Below are positions 6,566-16,459 of a DNA stretch of 43,768 nt, piece by piece. The DNA comes from Oscillibacter sp. ER4. GTDB taxonomy: Bacteria; Bacillota; Clostridia; Oscillospirales; Oscillospiraceae. Each line of letters opens with the position of its first letter. The stretch's first letter is position 1. The notes under the pieces were generated by a model. That model saw only the letters and a list, made by a program, of their open reading frames with translations, ran no database searches and had not been told where the DNA came from. The stretch spans positions 1 through 43,768 of the forward strand of contig NZ_JPJG01000001.1 in the NCBI RefSeq assembly GCF_000765235.1, in the 5' to 3' direction. Position numbers and translations under genes: made by a program.

Positions 6566-9500
6566 TTACTTGAAATAGCGCACGGCAGAGGTGAACAGCT
6601 CCATCTCATACTGTCCGGGGACATTGCGGTAAAGCTCCTTGCCGATGCGCTCGGTGTGCCCCATCTTGCCGAATACGCGGCCATCGGGCGAGGTGATGCC
6701 CTCGATGGCACAGATCGAGCCGTTGGGGTTGAATGCTGCATCCATTGTAGCATACCCGTCAAGGTCTACGTACTGCGTGGCGATCTGGCCGTTTTCGGCG
6801 AGCTTTTTGACAAGCTCTTCGGATGCGAGGAAGCGGCCCTCGCCGTGCGAAATGGGCACGGTGTAAATGTCGCCGACCTTCGTACCCGCAAGCCAGGGGG
6901 ACTTGTTGGAGCACACGCGCGTGCGGACCAGACGGGACTGGTGGCGGCCGATGACGTTGTAGGTGAGCGTCGGGAAATCAGCGTCGGTGTCCATGATCTT
7001 GCCATAGGGAACGAGACCGAGCTTGATGAGCGCCTGGAAGCCGTTGCACACGCCGAGCATCAGACCGTCGCGCTTTTCGAGGAGGTCCGTGACCTGCTCC
7101 TTGACCGCGGCGTTGCGGAAGAACGCCGTGATGAGCTTGGCACTGCCGTCGGGCTCGTCGCCGCCGGAGAAGCCGCCGGGGATGACGATGATCTGGCTAT
7201 CCTTCACGGCCTTGGCAAAGTGCTCGACGCTGTCAGCAACGTCGGCGCTCGTTAAGTTGCGGATGATGAACTGCTCGGCGTCCGCGCCTGCTTCGAGCAG
7301 GGCGCGCTGGGTGTCGTACTCGCAGTTCGTGCCGGGGAAGACAGGGATCAGCGCCTTCGGACGCGCGGTCTTGACGGCGGGCGCAACGCGCTTTTCCGTT
7401 TCATAGGTAAAGCTCTCGACCGTGCCGGCATCCTGCGTCTTCGTCGGGTAGACCGATTCGAGCACGGAATCGTTCAGGGCCAGCAGCCCAGAGATGCTCG
7501 CCTCGTCGCTGCCGAGGGAGATGGTCTTTTCCGCTGTGGTCGCGCCGATGCGCACAGCATCGGAAACTTCCTCCGTCAACTCGGCGACGATCGCGCCGGG
7601 CATGGGAGCAAACCAGTCGCGCGCAGTCTTTTCGGCGGCAAAGCCGATCTCATTGCCGAGCGACATCTTGAAAACTGCCTCGGCAAGGCCGTTTTCAACC
7701 GCCCATGCGCTTGCGACCTTGCCCGCGCGGGCAAGCGCGGTAAAGCGTTCCCACGCCGCTTTCTGCTCTTCGGGCGTCGCGCCGGCGAAGAGGTAAACGC
7801 CGCGACCGGCAGCCTTGAAGTCAGTCGTCACGATCTCGCCTGCCAGCACGGGCGCGATGGCGAAGGAGATAAGCGTCGGCGGCACGTCATGGTCAAGGAA
7901 GGTACCAGACATGGAGTCCTTGCCGCCGATGGCGGCAGCGCCCAGTTCAAGCTGGGCATCGAGCGCACCGAGCAGCGCGGAGAAGGGCTTGCCCCAGCGC
8001 GCAGGCTCGTTGCGGAGCTTTTCAAAGAATTCCTGCAAGGTAAGATATGCCTTGTGATAATCTGCACCGGCAGCGGCGATCTTAGCAACCGAGGTGTAGA
8101 CCGCGCTGTGCGCGCCCGTGTAAGGATCGGCGCTCAGTGCGTCGGGGTCGCAGCCCCAGGCCATCACGCTGCCCTGCTCGGTCTTGCTGCCCGGCAGCAC
8201 CGGCAGCAGCGCCGCCATCGCCTGCGAGGGGCTGCGCTGCGTCTTGCCGCCAAAGGGCATGAGCAGCGAGAACGCACCGACGGTGGAGTCGAAGCGCTCG
8301 GCGAGGCCGCGGCGGGACGCGCTCTTGAGGCTGCCCGCCATATCGCGCAGCGTGCGCGGCGCGGAAGCAGTCTTCTCCTCTCCCGCCTCGACGCGGACGC
8401 TCGCGTGCTTGACCGCGCCGTTCGTGTCGAGGAACGCGCGCGAAAGGTCGGCAACCGTCTGCCCGCGCCAGTGCATGACCATGCGGGGGCTTTCGGTGAC
8501 GACTGCAACGCGGTAGGCCTCCAGGTTTTCGGCCTGCGCGGCAGCGATGAACTTTTCCTCGTCCTCCGCCGCGACGACGACGGCCATGCGCTCCTGCGAT
8601 TCGGAGATCGCAAGCTCGGTACCGTCGAGGCCCTCATACTTCTTGCGCACGGCGTCGAGCTCGATCTCGAGGCCGTCGGCCAGCTCGCCGATGGCGACAG
8701 ACACACCGCCCGCGCCGAAGTCGTTGCAGCGCTTGATGAGGCGGGTGACCTCGCCGTTTCGGAACAAGCGCTGGATCTTGCGCTCTTCGGGCGCGTTGCC
8801 CTTCTGGACCTCGCTCGCCATGGTGGTGAGGGACTTCATATCGTGGCTCTTCGACGAACCGGTCGCGCCGCCGATGCCGTCACGGCCCGTGCGGCCGCCG
8901 AGCAAGATAACGACGTCGCCCGGGGCGGGACGCTCGCGCACAACGTTCTTGGCGGGCGCCGCGGCGACGACCGCGCCGCACTCAAGGCGTTTGGCAATGT
9001 AGCCCTCGTGGTAGAGCTCGGCGACATGGCCCGTGGCAAGGCCGATCTGGTTGCCGTAGGACGAATATCCCGCCGCCGCGGTCTGCGCCAGCTTGCGCTG
9101 GGGGAGCTTTCCGGGAAGGGTCTCCGCGAGCGTCTTTCGCGGGTCGCCGCCGCCGGTGACGCGCATCGCCTGATGGACATAAGCGCGGCCGGAGAGCGGG
9201 TCGCGGATGCAGCCTCCGATGCAGGTGGCCGCGCCGCCGAAGGGTTCAATTTCGGTGGGGTGGTTGTGGGTCTCGTTTTTGAACATCAGCAGCCAGTCCT
9301 GCTCCTCGCCGTTCACCTTGGCGGGAACATGGATGGAGCAGGCGTTGATCTCCTCGCTCTCATCGAGCTCGGGGAGAAGGCCGCGTTTCCTGAGCGTCTT
9401 GGTGCCGATGGTCGCGATGTCCATGAGCGTCTGGGGGCGCTTGGCGGCCTTCTCGATGCCGTAGACCTCCTCGCGCGCGGCGAGGTAGCGGTCATACGCA

Positions 9501-10234
9501 TCCTTGACGGCGGGATTCTCGATGCTGACCTCATCCAAATGCGTAGAGAACGTCGTGTGGCGGCAGTGATCGGACCAGTAGGTGTCGACGACGCGCACCT
9601 CGGTCACGGTGGGGTCGCGGTGCTCTTCGTCGCGGAAATAGGCCTGCAAGGTCTTGAGGTCGTCTAAGTCCATCGCAAGACCCATGGACGAAAGAAGTGC
9701 CGAGAGCGCCGATTCATCCATTCCGGTAAAGCCGTCGACCGATGCGACGGGCTTGGGCTCGGAGAGGTTCTCTTCGAGCGTCTCGGGCTTTGCAAGCGAG
9801 GCCTCGCGGCTCTCGACGGGGTTGATAACGTGGTGCTTGACGGCCTCGACGTCCTTTTCAGAGAGCGTGCCGTAGAGCGCGTAGACCTTCGCCGTGCGGA
9901 TGCGCGGGCGCTCGCCCTGACTCAGGAGCTGGATGCACTGCGCCGCGCTGTCCGCGCGCTGGTCGAACTGGCCGGGCAGCGGCTCGACAGCAAAGACGGC
10001 GGCAGCGCCGCTCGCGTCGATCTCCCCGCTCGTCAGGTCGAGCTGCGGCTCGGAGAAAACGGTATTTGTGGCATAGGCAAAGAGGGCCTCGTCGATGCCC
10101 TCAACGTCGTAGCGGTTCCAGATGCGCACGCTTTCGAGACCCTTGAGGTCCAGAAACGAGCGGCAGTCGGAAAGAAGGCTCGCGCACTCGGGCGCAAGGC
10201 CTGGCTTTTTTTCAACACAGACGCGATAGACCAT
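6566..10234 (-). CDS. purL: Phosphoribosylformylglycinamidine synthase, single-chain
   Basis: A 1222-residue single-chain enzyme converting FGAR, glutamine and ATP to FGAM (step four of purine synthesis). In order: N-terminal PurS-like part, linker, two AIRS-type ATP-binding halves (GGIGGATGSSKSHDM in the first), and a C-terminal class I glutamine amidotransferase beginning near PVFPGTNCEYDTQ, with nucleophile Cys in GVCNGFQ and the His/Glu pair in SHGEGRF. The length fits the large form rather than the PurL-PurQ-PurS split form of Bacillus. Its ATG abuts the purD stop (TAA-ATG). Confidence 0.95.
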   Translation of the reverse strand: MVYRVCVEKKPGLAPECASLLSDCRSFLDLKGLESVRIWNRYDVEGIDEALFAYATNTVFSEPQLDLTSGEIDASGAAAVFAVEPLPGQFDQRADSAAQCIQLLSQGERPRIRTAKVYALYGTLSEKDVEAVKHHVINPVESREASLAKPETLEENLSEPKPVASVDGFTGMDESALSALLSSMGLAMDLDDLKTLQAYFRDEEHRDPTVTEVRVVDTYWSDHCRHTTFSTHLDEVSIENPAVKDAYDRYLAAREEVYGIEKAAKRPQTLMDIATIGTKTLRKRGLLPELDESEEINACSIHVPAKVNGEEQDWLLMFKNETHNHPTEIEPFGGAATCIGGCIRDPLSGRAYVHQAMRVTGGGDPRKTLAETLPGKLPQRKLAQTAAAGYSSYGNQIGLATGHVAELYHEGYIAKRLECGAVVAAAPAKNVVRERPAPGDVVILLGGRTGRDGIGGATGSSKSHDMKSLTTMASEVQKGNAPEERKIQRLFRNGEVTRLIKRCNDFGAGGVSVAIGELADGLEIELDAVRKKYEGLDGTELAISESQERMAVVVAAEDEEKFIAAAQAENLEAYRVAVVTESPRMVMHWRGQTVADLSRAFLDTNGAVKHASVRVEAGEEKTASAPRTLRDMAGSLKSASRRGLAERFDSTVGAFSLLMPFGGKTQRSPSQAMAALLPVLPGSKTEQGSVMAWGCDPDALSADPYTGAHSAVYTSVAKIAAAGADYHKAYLTLQEFFEKLRNEPARWGKPFSALLGALDAQLELGAAAIGGKDSMSGTFLDHDVPPTLISFAIAPVLAGEIVTTDFKAAGRGVYLFAGATPEEQKAAWERFTALARAGKVASAWAVENGLAEAVFKMSLGNEIGFAAEKTARDWFAPMPGAIVAELTEEVSDAVRIGATTAEKTISLGSDEASISGLLALNDSVLESVYPTKTQDAGTVESFTYETEKRVAPAVKTARPKALIPVFPGTNCEYDTQRALLEAGADAEQFIIRNLTSADVADSVEHFAKAVKDSQIIVIPGGFSGGDEPDGSAKLITAFFRNAAVKEQVTDLLEKRDGLMLGVCNGFQALIKLGLVPYGKIMDTDADFPTLTYNVIGRHQSRLVRTRVCSNKSPWLAGTKVGDIYTVPISHGEGRFLASEELVKKLAENGQIATQYVDLDGYATMDAAFNPNGSICAIEGITSPDGRVFGKMGHTERIGKELYRNVPGQYEMELFTSAVRYFK

Positions 10235-11512
10235 TTACTCTCTCTCCTTTTGCGCGGCGAGGGCTCGGCGGCCAATGTCGCTGCGGCAGTATTTGTTGGC
10301 AAAATCGACCTCGGACGATAAGCGGTAGGCCTCCTTCACGGCTTCTTCCAGCGTGGGGGCGACGGCGGTAACGCCGAGCACGCGGCCGCCCGCGGTCAGG
10401 AGCTTGTCTCCGTCTTTTTTCGCGCCCGCAACGTAGGTGTGCGCGGCGGCCTCTTCGCTCATCGTGATGGGGAAGCCGCTCTCGTACTTCTTGGGGTACC
10501 CGTTCGAGGCGAGGACGACGCAGCAGGCGGAATCGGTCGAAAATTCGACGGGGACGTCCTTGAGCGTACTGTTCGTCGTCGCCTGCATGACCGTGAGCAG
10601 GTCGGACTTGAGAAGCGGCAGCACGACCTGCGTCTCGGGATCGCCGAAGCGGCAGTTGTACTCCACGACCTTCGGGCCGTCCTTTGTGAGCATCAGGCCG
10701 AAGTACAGGCAGCCCTTGAAGGGGCGGCCCTCGGCCTTCATCGCGCGGATCGTGGGCAGGAAGATCGTCTGCATGCACTCGTCCGCGATCTTTTCCGTGT
10801 AGCAGGGATTTGGGGCGATCGTGCCCATGCCACCGGTGTTCGGGCCCTTGTCGCCGTCCAGCGCACACTTGTGGTCCATGGAAGACACCATGGGAACAAC
10901 GGTTTCGCCGTCGGTAAAGCTCAGAACGGAGACCTCGGGCCCCTCCATGAACTCCTCGATGACGACGCGCGCGCCGCTCTGACCGAAGGCCTTGTCCTCG
11001 ATCATGGAGCGGACGGCGGCCTTTGCTTCCTCCACCGTCTGCGCAACGACGACACCCTTGCCGAGCGCCAGACCGTCGGCCTTGACGACGATGGGCGCGC
11101 CCTGCGCGTCAATATAGGCACAGGCGGCATCCGCGTCGGTGAAGAGCTCATACTTTGCCGTGGGGATGCCGTACTTTTTCATCAGGTCCTTGGAAAATGC
11201 CTTGCTCGCCTCGATGACGGCGGCCTTTTTGTCGGGGCCGAAGCACGGAACGCCCGCCTCGGTCAGCGCGTCCACCGCGCCGAGGGCCAGCGGATCGTCC
11301 GGCGCGACGACGGCGTAGTCGATCCGGTGCACTTTCGCAAATTCGACCTGCGCGGGGATGTCCTTTGCGCCGATCTCCGGCACGCAGACCGCGTCGGCGG
11401 CGATGCCGCCGTTACCGGGCAGGCAGTAAATTTCCTCAACTGCGGGATTTTCTTTTAACTTCTTGATAATGGCGTGTTCGCGGCCTCCGCCGCCGATGAC
11501 CATGAGTTTCAT
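10235..11512 (-). CDS. purD: Phosphoribosylamine-glycine ligase
   Basis: A 425-residue ATP-grasp enzyme joining glycine to phosphoribosylamine to give GAR (step two). The N-terminus MVIGGGGREHAI is the family signature; the ATP-grasp core includes PIVVKADGLALGKGV, and the substrate-binding segment reads NTGGMGTIAPNP. Length is normal. AGGAGG lies just upstream of the ATG, 17 bases after the AICAR transformylase stop, and its own stop touches the purL start. Confidence 0.96.
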   Translation of the reverse strand: MKLMVIGGGGREHAIIKKLKENPAVEEIYCLPGNGGIAADAVCVPEIGAKDIPAQVEFAKVHRIDYAVVAPDDPLALGAVDALTEAGVPCFGPDKKAAVIEASKAFSKDLMKKYGIPTAKYELFTDADAACAYIDAQGAPIVVKADGLALGKGVVVAQTVEEAKAAVRSMIEDKAFGQSGARVVIEEFMEGPEVSVLSFTDGETVVPMVSSMDHKCALDGDKGPNTGGMGTIAPNPCYTEKIADECMQTIFLPTIRAMKAEGRPFKGCLYFGLMLTKDGPKVVEYNCRFGDPETQVVLPLLKSDLLTVMQATTNSTLKDVPVEFSTDSACCVVLASNGYPKKYESGFPITMSEEAAAHTYVAGAKKDGDKLLTAGGRVLGVTAVAPTLEEAVKEAYRLSSEVDFANKYCRSDIGRRALAAQKERE

Positions 11513-11529
11513 TCGTTTCGTTCCTCCTT

Positions 11530-12708
11530 TTAGTGATGGAACAATCTCTGTCCGGTAAAGGCCATGGTGATGCCGTATTTATTCGCGGTCTCGATGACGT
11601 TGTCGTCGCGGATCGAGCCGCCGGGTTCCGCGATGTAGGTGACGCCGCTCTTTCTCGCGCGCTCAACATTGTCGCCGAACGGGAAGAACGCGTCGGAGCC
11701 GACGGTCACGCCGCTCTGGCGGGCGACCCAGTCCTTGCGCTCCTGCACCGTCAGCGGCTCGGGGCGCTCCTTGAAGACGCGCTGCCATGCACCGTCGGCC
11801 AAAACGTCGTCACACTCGTCGGAAATATAAACATCGATGGCGTTGTCGCGGTCAGGGCGGCGGATACCGTCCACAAACGGCAGCGCAAGCACCTTCGGGT
11901 GGCGGCGGAGATACCAGTTGTCCGCCTTGCTGCCGGCAAGGCGCGTACAGTGGATGCGGCTCTGCTGGCCGGCGCCGACGCCGATGGTCTGGCCGTCCTT
12001 GGCGTAGCAGACGGAGTTCGACTGCGTGTATTTGAGCGTAATGAGCGAAACGATCATGTCGCGCTTCGGGTCATCGGGAAGATTCTTATTTTCGGTGACG
12101 ATGTTCGCAAGCAGCGACTCGTCGATCTTGCAGTTGTTGCGGCCCTGCTCGAACGTGACGCCGAAGACATCCTTCTGCTCCTGCGGGGCGGGAATGTAGG
12201 CGGGGTCCATCTGCACGATGTTGTACTTGCCGCCCTTTTTCGTCTTCAGGATGGCAAGCGCCTCCTCGCTGAACGAGGGGGCGATGATGCCGTCGGAGAC
12301 CTCGCCTTTCAGATATTCCGCCGTCGCGGCGTCGCACTCGTCGGAGAGCGCCGCCCAGTCGCCGTAGGAGCAGAGGCGGTCCGCGCCGCGGGCGCGGATA
12401 TAGGCGCAGGCAATGGGCGAAAGGGCCGCGTCGGGCTCAACAAAGTAAATCTGCTTGTCCACCTCGTCGAGCGGCAGGCCGAGCGCCGCGCCCGCGGGAG
12501 AGACGTGCTTGAAGCTCGCCGCGGCGGGCAGGCCCGTGGCCTCCTTAAGCTCGCGCACGAGCTGGAAGGAGTTGAAGGCATCGAGCAGATTGATGTAGCC
12601 TGGCTTGCCGTTCAGCACGGTGAACGGCAGGTCGCCGCCGTCTTTCATAAAGACGCGCGCAGGCTTCTGGTTGGGGTTGCAGCCGTATTTGAGTTCGAGC
12701 TCGTTCAT
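11530..12708 (-). CDS. purH: Stand-alone AICAR formyltransferase (PurH transformylase half)
   Basis: A 392-residue protein matching only the AICARFT part of bifunctional PurH. It transfers a formyl group from 10-formyl-THF to AICAR to make FAICAR. The catalytic Lys-His pair is in SFKHVSPAG, and SNSVCYAKDGQTIGVGAGQQSR is the strongly conserved folate/nucleotide-site block (quoted in part: TIGVGAGQQSR). The MGS-like IMP cyclohydrolase domain that normally precedes it is absent; that step is supplied by the adjacent PurO. Ten bases separate the two genes. Confidence 0.93.
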   Translation of the reverse strand: MNELELKYGCNPNQKPARVFMKDGGDLPFTVLNGKPGYINLLDAFNSFQLVRELKEATGLPAAASFKHVSPAGAALGLPLDEVDKQIYFVEPDAALSPIACAYIRARGADRLCSYGDWAALSDECDAATAEYLKGEVSDGIIAPSFSEEALAILKTKKGGKYNIVQMDPAYIPAPQEQKDVFGVTFEQGRNNCKIDESLLANIVTENKNLPDDPKRDMIVSLITLKYTQSNSVCYAKDGQTIGVGAGQQSRIHCTRLAGSKADNWYLRRHPKVLALPFVDGIRRPDRDNAIDVYISDECDDVLADGAWQRVFKERPEPLTVQERKDWVARQSGVTVGSDAFFPFGDNVERARKSGVTYIAEPGGSIRDDNVIETANKYGITMAFTGQRLFHH

Positions 12709-12718
12709 ATCGTTCTCC

Positions 12719-13351
12719 TCAATCGCCTAAATTCTTGTTGAACAGCTTGACTTCGCCGTTCATGTTTGCGTAAAGGGACACCTTGTTGTCCGCGTTGAGC
12801 GCAGCCCAGACCTCTTCGGGGCTGGGGACGCTCACCTCCATCGGCTCGCCCGCAAACGTCGGCAGCGGCGTGCCGTCGCCCTGATAGGTGCTGATGAAGT
12901 AGGCCTTGTCCGCGTCGCAGCCCTCGTAGCAGAAGAACTCGCGCAGGCACCGGCCGTTGTTATGCTTGAGGATGGACATCTCGAATGAGCCGTCCTCATG
13001 CACGATGGCGGAGATGCGCGGTGTCCAGTTCGGCTCGTCGGGCTCGTACTCGCGCGTCATCAGGCCGCGGCGAAAGTCGCCGTGTGCGCAGATCGTGTCG
13101 GTCTGGTCGCCGTTCGTCACGACGAGGTCACTGCCCATCGTGCGGACGGGGTGATAGATGATGAGGCTCGGGTCGGCGAGCTTGGCGGGGTCAAAGGCCT
13201 CGGTGCGGATGCCGTCGTCGGTCTTGACAAAGACGCGGTTGCGGCTGTTTTCGCTGCGGCCCATGATGAAATAATAGACGCGGTCCTTGCCGACTAAAAT
13301 GCCGCGGCCGGGATAAGACGTATTTTTCAGAAAGTGCAGAAAGTCGACCAT
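12719..13351 (-). CDS. purO: IMP cyclohydrolase, archaeal PurO type
   Basis: A 210-residue protein of the IMP_cyclohyd family (PF07826), best known from archaeal PurO. It closes the ring of FAICAR to give IMP, the last step. Motifs: YPGRGILVG near residue 15, FIMGRSENSRNRVF (about 28-41), NGDQTD, and a TPRI segment, all typical of the family. The start was chosen at ATG 13351, with AGAGGAG 7 bases upstream; an in-frame ATG 12 codons earlier lacks such a site and overlaps purN. Its place between purN and the transformylase-only purH supports its role. Confidence 0.92.
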   Translation of the reverse strand: MVDFLHFLKNTSYPGRGILVGKDRVYYFIMGRSENSRNRVFVKTDDGIRTEAFDPAKLADPSLIIYHPVRTMGSDLVVTNGDQTDTICAHGDFRRGLMTREYEPDEPNWTPRISAIVHEDGSFEMSILKHNNGRCLREFFCYEGCDADKAYFISTYQGDGTPLPTFAGEPMEVSVPSPEEVWAALNADNKVSLYANMNGEVKLFNKNLGD

Positions 13352-13352
13352 T

Positions 13353-13961
13353 TCAGTTCTCCTCTTCTGTGATGGCGCGGCAGACAAGCTCCGCCGCGCG
13401 CGGCAGGAGCTTCCATTCGGCCTGCTCCATCACGCGGCGCTGTAAGGTCTCGGGCGTGTCGCCCTCTTCGATCTCGACGGCCTTTTGCAGAATGATCTCG
13501 CCGCCGTCGGGGATTTCGTTGACAAAGTGCACCGTCGCGCCCGTGACCTTCACGCCGCGCGCGAGCGCAGCCTCGTGCACCTTTAAGCCGTACATGCCCC
13601 TGCCGCAGAACGACGGGATCAGCGACGGATGGATATTCAGAATGCGGCGCGGCCACTTTTTCGTGAAGTTCTCGCTCAGGATGCTCAAAAAGCCTGCAAG
13701 GACGATGACATCGATCTTGTACTGCTCGAGCAGCAGCTCGATGGCCGCCTCAAAGTCGTGCTGAATGAGGCTCGACGGCACGGTGTGCGCGGGGACGTTC
13801 GCCTTTTCCGCGCGTTCGAGCGCGTAGGCGCACGCCTGAGAGGAAATGACGAGCGCGATCTCGCCGTGTGGAATTTTGCCGTCTCTCTGCGCGTCGAGCA
13901 AGGCTTGTAAATTCGTGCCGCCGCCCGAGACGAACACCGCGATGCGCGCGCTTTTCAGCAT
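13353..13961 (-). CDS. purN: GAR formyltransferase
   Basis: A 202-residue 10-formyl-THF-dependent enzyme converting GAR to FGAR (step three). Seen: [11 protein letters not shown] at the N-terminus (phosphate site), the catalytic Asn and His in [12 protein letters not shown], and the catalytic Asp in EIPDGGEII. Length is normal. It overlaps the end of purM by 7 bases and ends one base before the purO start, so translation is probably coupled. Confidence 0.95.
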   Translation of the reverse strand: MLKSARIAVFVSGGGTNLQALLDAQRDGKIPHGEIALVISSQACAYALERAEKANVPAHTVPSSLIQHDFEAAIELLLEQYKIDVIVLAGFLSILSENFTKKWPRRILNIHPSLIPSFCGRGMYGLKVHEAALARGVKVTGATVHFVNEIPDGGEIILQKAVEIEEGDTPETLQRRVMEQAEWKLLPRAAELVCRAITEEEN

Positions 13962-14989
13962 AGTGCGACCTTCTCTTCCCCGCTCACGACCTCGCCGATC
14001 ACGTAGGCGTCCTGGCCGTTTTCCTTGAGGGCGGCAAGCGCCTTGTCGGCGTCATCTTTGGCGACGATCATCGTCATGCCGACGCCCATGTTGTAGGTGT
14101 TGAACATGTCGTGCTCGGGGATGCTGCCCATGCGCTGGAGCATGCCGAAGATCGGCGGCGTGCGGAGAGCGGATTTGTCGATCTTCGCGCACAGGCCGTC
14201 TGGGATGCAGCGGGGAATATTTTCATAGAAGCCGCCGCCTGTGATGTGGCTGACGCCGTGGACGTCGGCCACGTCCATCGCCGCGAGGACGGGCTTCACG
14301 TAGATCTTCGTCGGGCGCAGCAGTTCTTCGCCCAGCGTGCAGCCGAGCTCGTCGACATACGCGCCGAGGTCCGCGTGCTCGACGTTGAAGACCTTTCGCA
14401 CGAGGGAATAACCGTTGGAGTGGATACCGCTTGAGGTAAGCGCGATCACAACGTCGCCCGGACGCATGCGGTCGTGGTCGATGATCTTCGCGCGGTCGAC
14501 AATGCCGACGGCGAAGCCCGCGAGGTCATAGTCGTCGGCAGACATGGTGCCGGGGTGCTCGGCGGTCTCGCCGCCGATGAGCGCGCAGCCGGACTGCACG
14601 CAGCCCTCGGCCACGCCGGAGACGAGCGTCGCGACCTTCTCCGGTTCATTCTTGCCGATGGCGATGTAGTCGAGGAAGAAGATGGGCTTTGCGCCGCAGC
14701 AGATGATGTCGTTGACGCACATAGCAACGCAGTCGATGCCGACGGAGTCGTGCTTGTTCATCAGCTGCGCGATGCGCTGCTTCGTGCCCACGCCGTCCGT
14801 GCCCGAGACGAGCACGGGCTCGCTCATACCGGTGAGATCGGGTGCGAACAGGCCGCCAAAGCCGCCGATATCGGACACAACGCCTGGGATCATGGTGCGC
14901 TGGACGTGCTTTTTCATCAGCTTGACGCCCTCATAGCCGGCCTCGATATTCACGCCGGCATCACGGTAGCTCTCAGAAAAACTACGCAT
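13955..14989 (-). CDS. purM: Phosphoribosylformylglycinamidine cyclo-ligase (AIR synthetase)
   Basis: A 344-residue ATP-dependent enzyme closing FGAM to AIR (step five). The motif [10 protein letters not shown] (about residues 60-70) and the block [12 protein letters not shown] are diagnostic of PurM. The start MRSFSESY (14989) is taken because AAGGGGAG lies about 10 bases upstream inside the end of purF; a longer in-frame extension would read through the purF C-terminus. It overlaps purF by 8 bases and purN by 7. Confidence 0.95.
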   Translation of the reverse strand: MRSFSESYRDAGVNIEAGYEGVKLMKKHVQRTMIPGVVSDIGGFGGLFAPDLTGMSEPVLVSGTDGVGTKQRIAQLMNKHDSVGIDCVAMCVNDIICCGAKPIFFLDYIAIGKNEPEKVATLVSGVAEGCVQSGCALIGGETAEHPGTMSADDYDLAGFAVGIVDRAKIIDHDRMRPGDVVIALTSSGIHSNGYSLVRKVFNVEHADLGAYVDELGCTLGEELLRPTKIYVKPVLAAMDVADVHGVSHITGGGFYENIPRCIPDGLCAKIDKSALRTPPIFGMLQRMGSIPEHDMFNTYNMGVGMTMIVAKDDADKALAALKENGQDAYVIGEVVSGEEKVALC

Positions 14990-16451
14990 TCTTCTTTTTC
15001 TCCCCTTCACTGATTTTGCACTCAAAGCGGTCCTTGCCGCCGTCTTTCGGGATGCTCGTGGGATAGCCGCCGCCGAAGCAGGCCGTGCAAAAGCCGTTTT
15101 CGGTGTTGTCGGCGAGCTTGACGACGTCCTCGATGCTTAAGTAGCCGAGCGAGTTGACGCCGATGATCTTCGCGATCTCATCGACCGTGTGGTGCGTGGC
15201 GATGAGGTTATTTTTGTCGTCGATGTCCGTGCCGTAGTAGCACTCGGAGACGAACGGCGGCGCGCTGACGCGCATGTGGATCTCTTTTGCGCCCGCTTTC
15301 CACAAAAGGTCGATCGTGCGGCGGCAGGTCGTTCCGCGGACGATAGAATCGTCGATGAGCACGACGCGCTTGCCCTCAACCACGGAGCGGATGGGGTTGA
15401 GCTTGATGTTGACCTCATTTTCGCGCATCGTCTGCGTGGGCGAGATGAACGTGCGGCCGATGTACTTATTTTTGATAAAGCCGATGCCGTAGGGGATGCC
15501 GCTTTGGCGCGCGTAACCGAGGGCTGCATCAAGGCCGGAATCCGGCACGCCGATGACGACATCCGCCTGCACGGGATGCTCGAGCGCGAGGAACGCGCCT
15601 GCGCGCTGGCGTGCGATGTGGACGCTGCTGCCGTCGATGACGGAGTCAGGGCGGGCGAAGTAGATGAACTCGAAGACGCAGAGCTTCTTCGGCGCTTTGC
15701 CGCAGTGGCTCGTGTCGGAGCGAACGCCGGCCGTGTCGACGACAACGATCTCGCCGGGGCGGATGTCGCGCTCGAACTCGGCGCCGATGGCGTCGAGCGC
15801 GCAGGATTCAGACGCGAAGACAACAGAGCCGTCCTTCAGATGCCCCATGCAGAGGGGACGGAAGCCGTGGGGGTCGCGCGCGGCAATGAGCTTCGTCGGC
15901 GAGGAGAGGACGAGGGAATACGCGCCCTCGATGCGGTCCATCGCAGCGGAGACAGCCTCTTCGATGGAGCCGCGATTCAGTCTCTCCTGCACGATGATAT
16001 AGGCGATGACCTCGCTGTCGGTCGTGGTCTGGAAGATGGAGCCGCGGCTTTCAAGCTCCTGCCTCAGCTCGCGGGAATTCGTCAGATTGCCGTTGTGCGC
16101 GAGCGCCATGCGGCCCTTGAAGTGGTTCACCAGAATGGGCTGGACGTTGCGCTTGTTGTCGCTGCCGGTCGTGCCGTAGCGCACATGGCCGACGGCGATG
16201 GTGCCCTGGCCGAGCGACTTGAGCTGCTCAGGCGGGAAGACCTCGCTCACAAGGCCGGTGTCGCGTAGCGAGCGGAACAGGCCGTCGTCGTTGACGACGA
16301 TACCCGCGCTCTCCTGTCCGCGGTGCTGGAGGGAGTAGAGCGCGTAGTAGGCATAGGACGCGACGTCCGCCTCCTGAGGCGTAAAGATGCCGAACACGCC
16401 GCATTCTTCGTGAATGTGGCGCGCCGGGATGATGTTGTGATTCTCTGTCAT
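14982..16451 (-). CDS. purF: Amidophosphoribosyltransferase
   Basis: A 489-residue enzyme making phosphoribosylamine from PRPP and glutamine, the committed step. It has a short propeptide before Cys17 ([10 protein letters not shown]), so the mature Ntn-hydrolase nucleophile is that Cys. The N-terminal glutaminase includes [12 protein letters not shown], and the C-terminal phosphoribosyltransferase has the PRPP loop [13 protein letters not shown]. Late cysteines ([10 protein letters not shown] and a final FECK) fit the 4Fe-4S form found in Bacillus PurF. The start is MTENHN (16451), giving the usual propeptide; its ribosome site is weak, so it may depend on coupling to purC, whose stop is 8 bases upstream. 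Confidence 0.95.
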   Translation of the reverse strand: MTENHNIIPARHIHEECGVFGIFTPQEADVASYAYYALYSLQHRGQESAGIVVNDDGLFRSLRDTGLVSEVFPPEQLKSLGQGTIAVGHVRYGTTGSDNKRNVQPILVNHFKGRMALAHNGNLTNSRELRQELESRGSIFQTTTDSEVIAYIIVQERLNRGSIEEAVSAAMDRIEGAYSLVLSSPTKLIAARDPHGFRPLCMGHLKDGSVVFASESCALDAIGAEFERDIRPGEIVVVDTAGVRSDTSHCGKAPKKLCVFEFIYFARPDSVIDGSSVHIARQRAGAFLALEHPVQADVVIGVPDSGLDAALGYARQSGIPYGIGFIKNKYIGRTFISPTQTMRENEVNIKLNPIRSVVEGKRVVLIDDSIVRGTTCRRTIDLLWKAGAKEIHMRVSAPPFVSECYYGTDIDDKNNLIATHHTVDEIAKIIGVNSLGYLSIEDVVKLADNTENGFCTACFGGGYPTSIPKDGGKDRFECKISEGEKKKNA

Positions 16452-16459
16452 ATTTGATC

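Noticed and set aside
5072-7255. 727-codon open frame on the plus strand
   Set aside because: It runs antisense through guaB and purL, whose minus-strand products have full family motifs; high GC leaves long open antisense frames here. Its protein is low in complexity and matches nothing.
7889-9667. 592-codon plus-strand open frame
   Set aside because: Antisense shadow of purL, without a ribosome site or recognisable domain.
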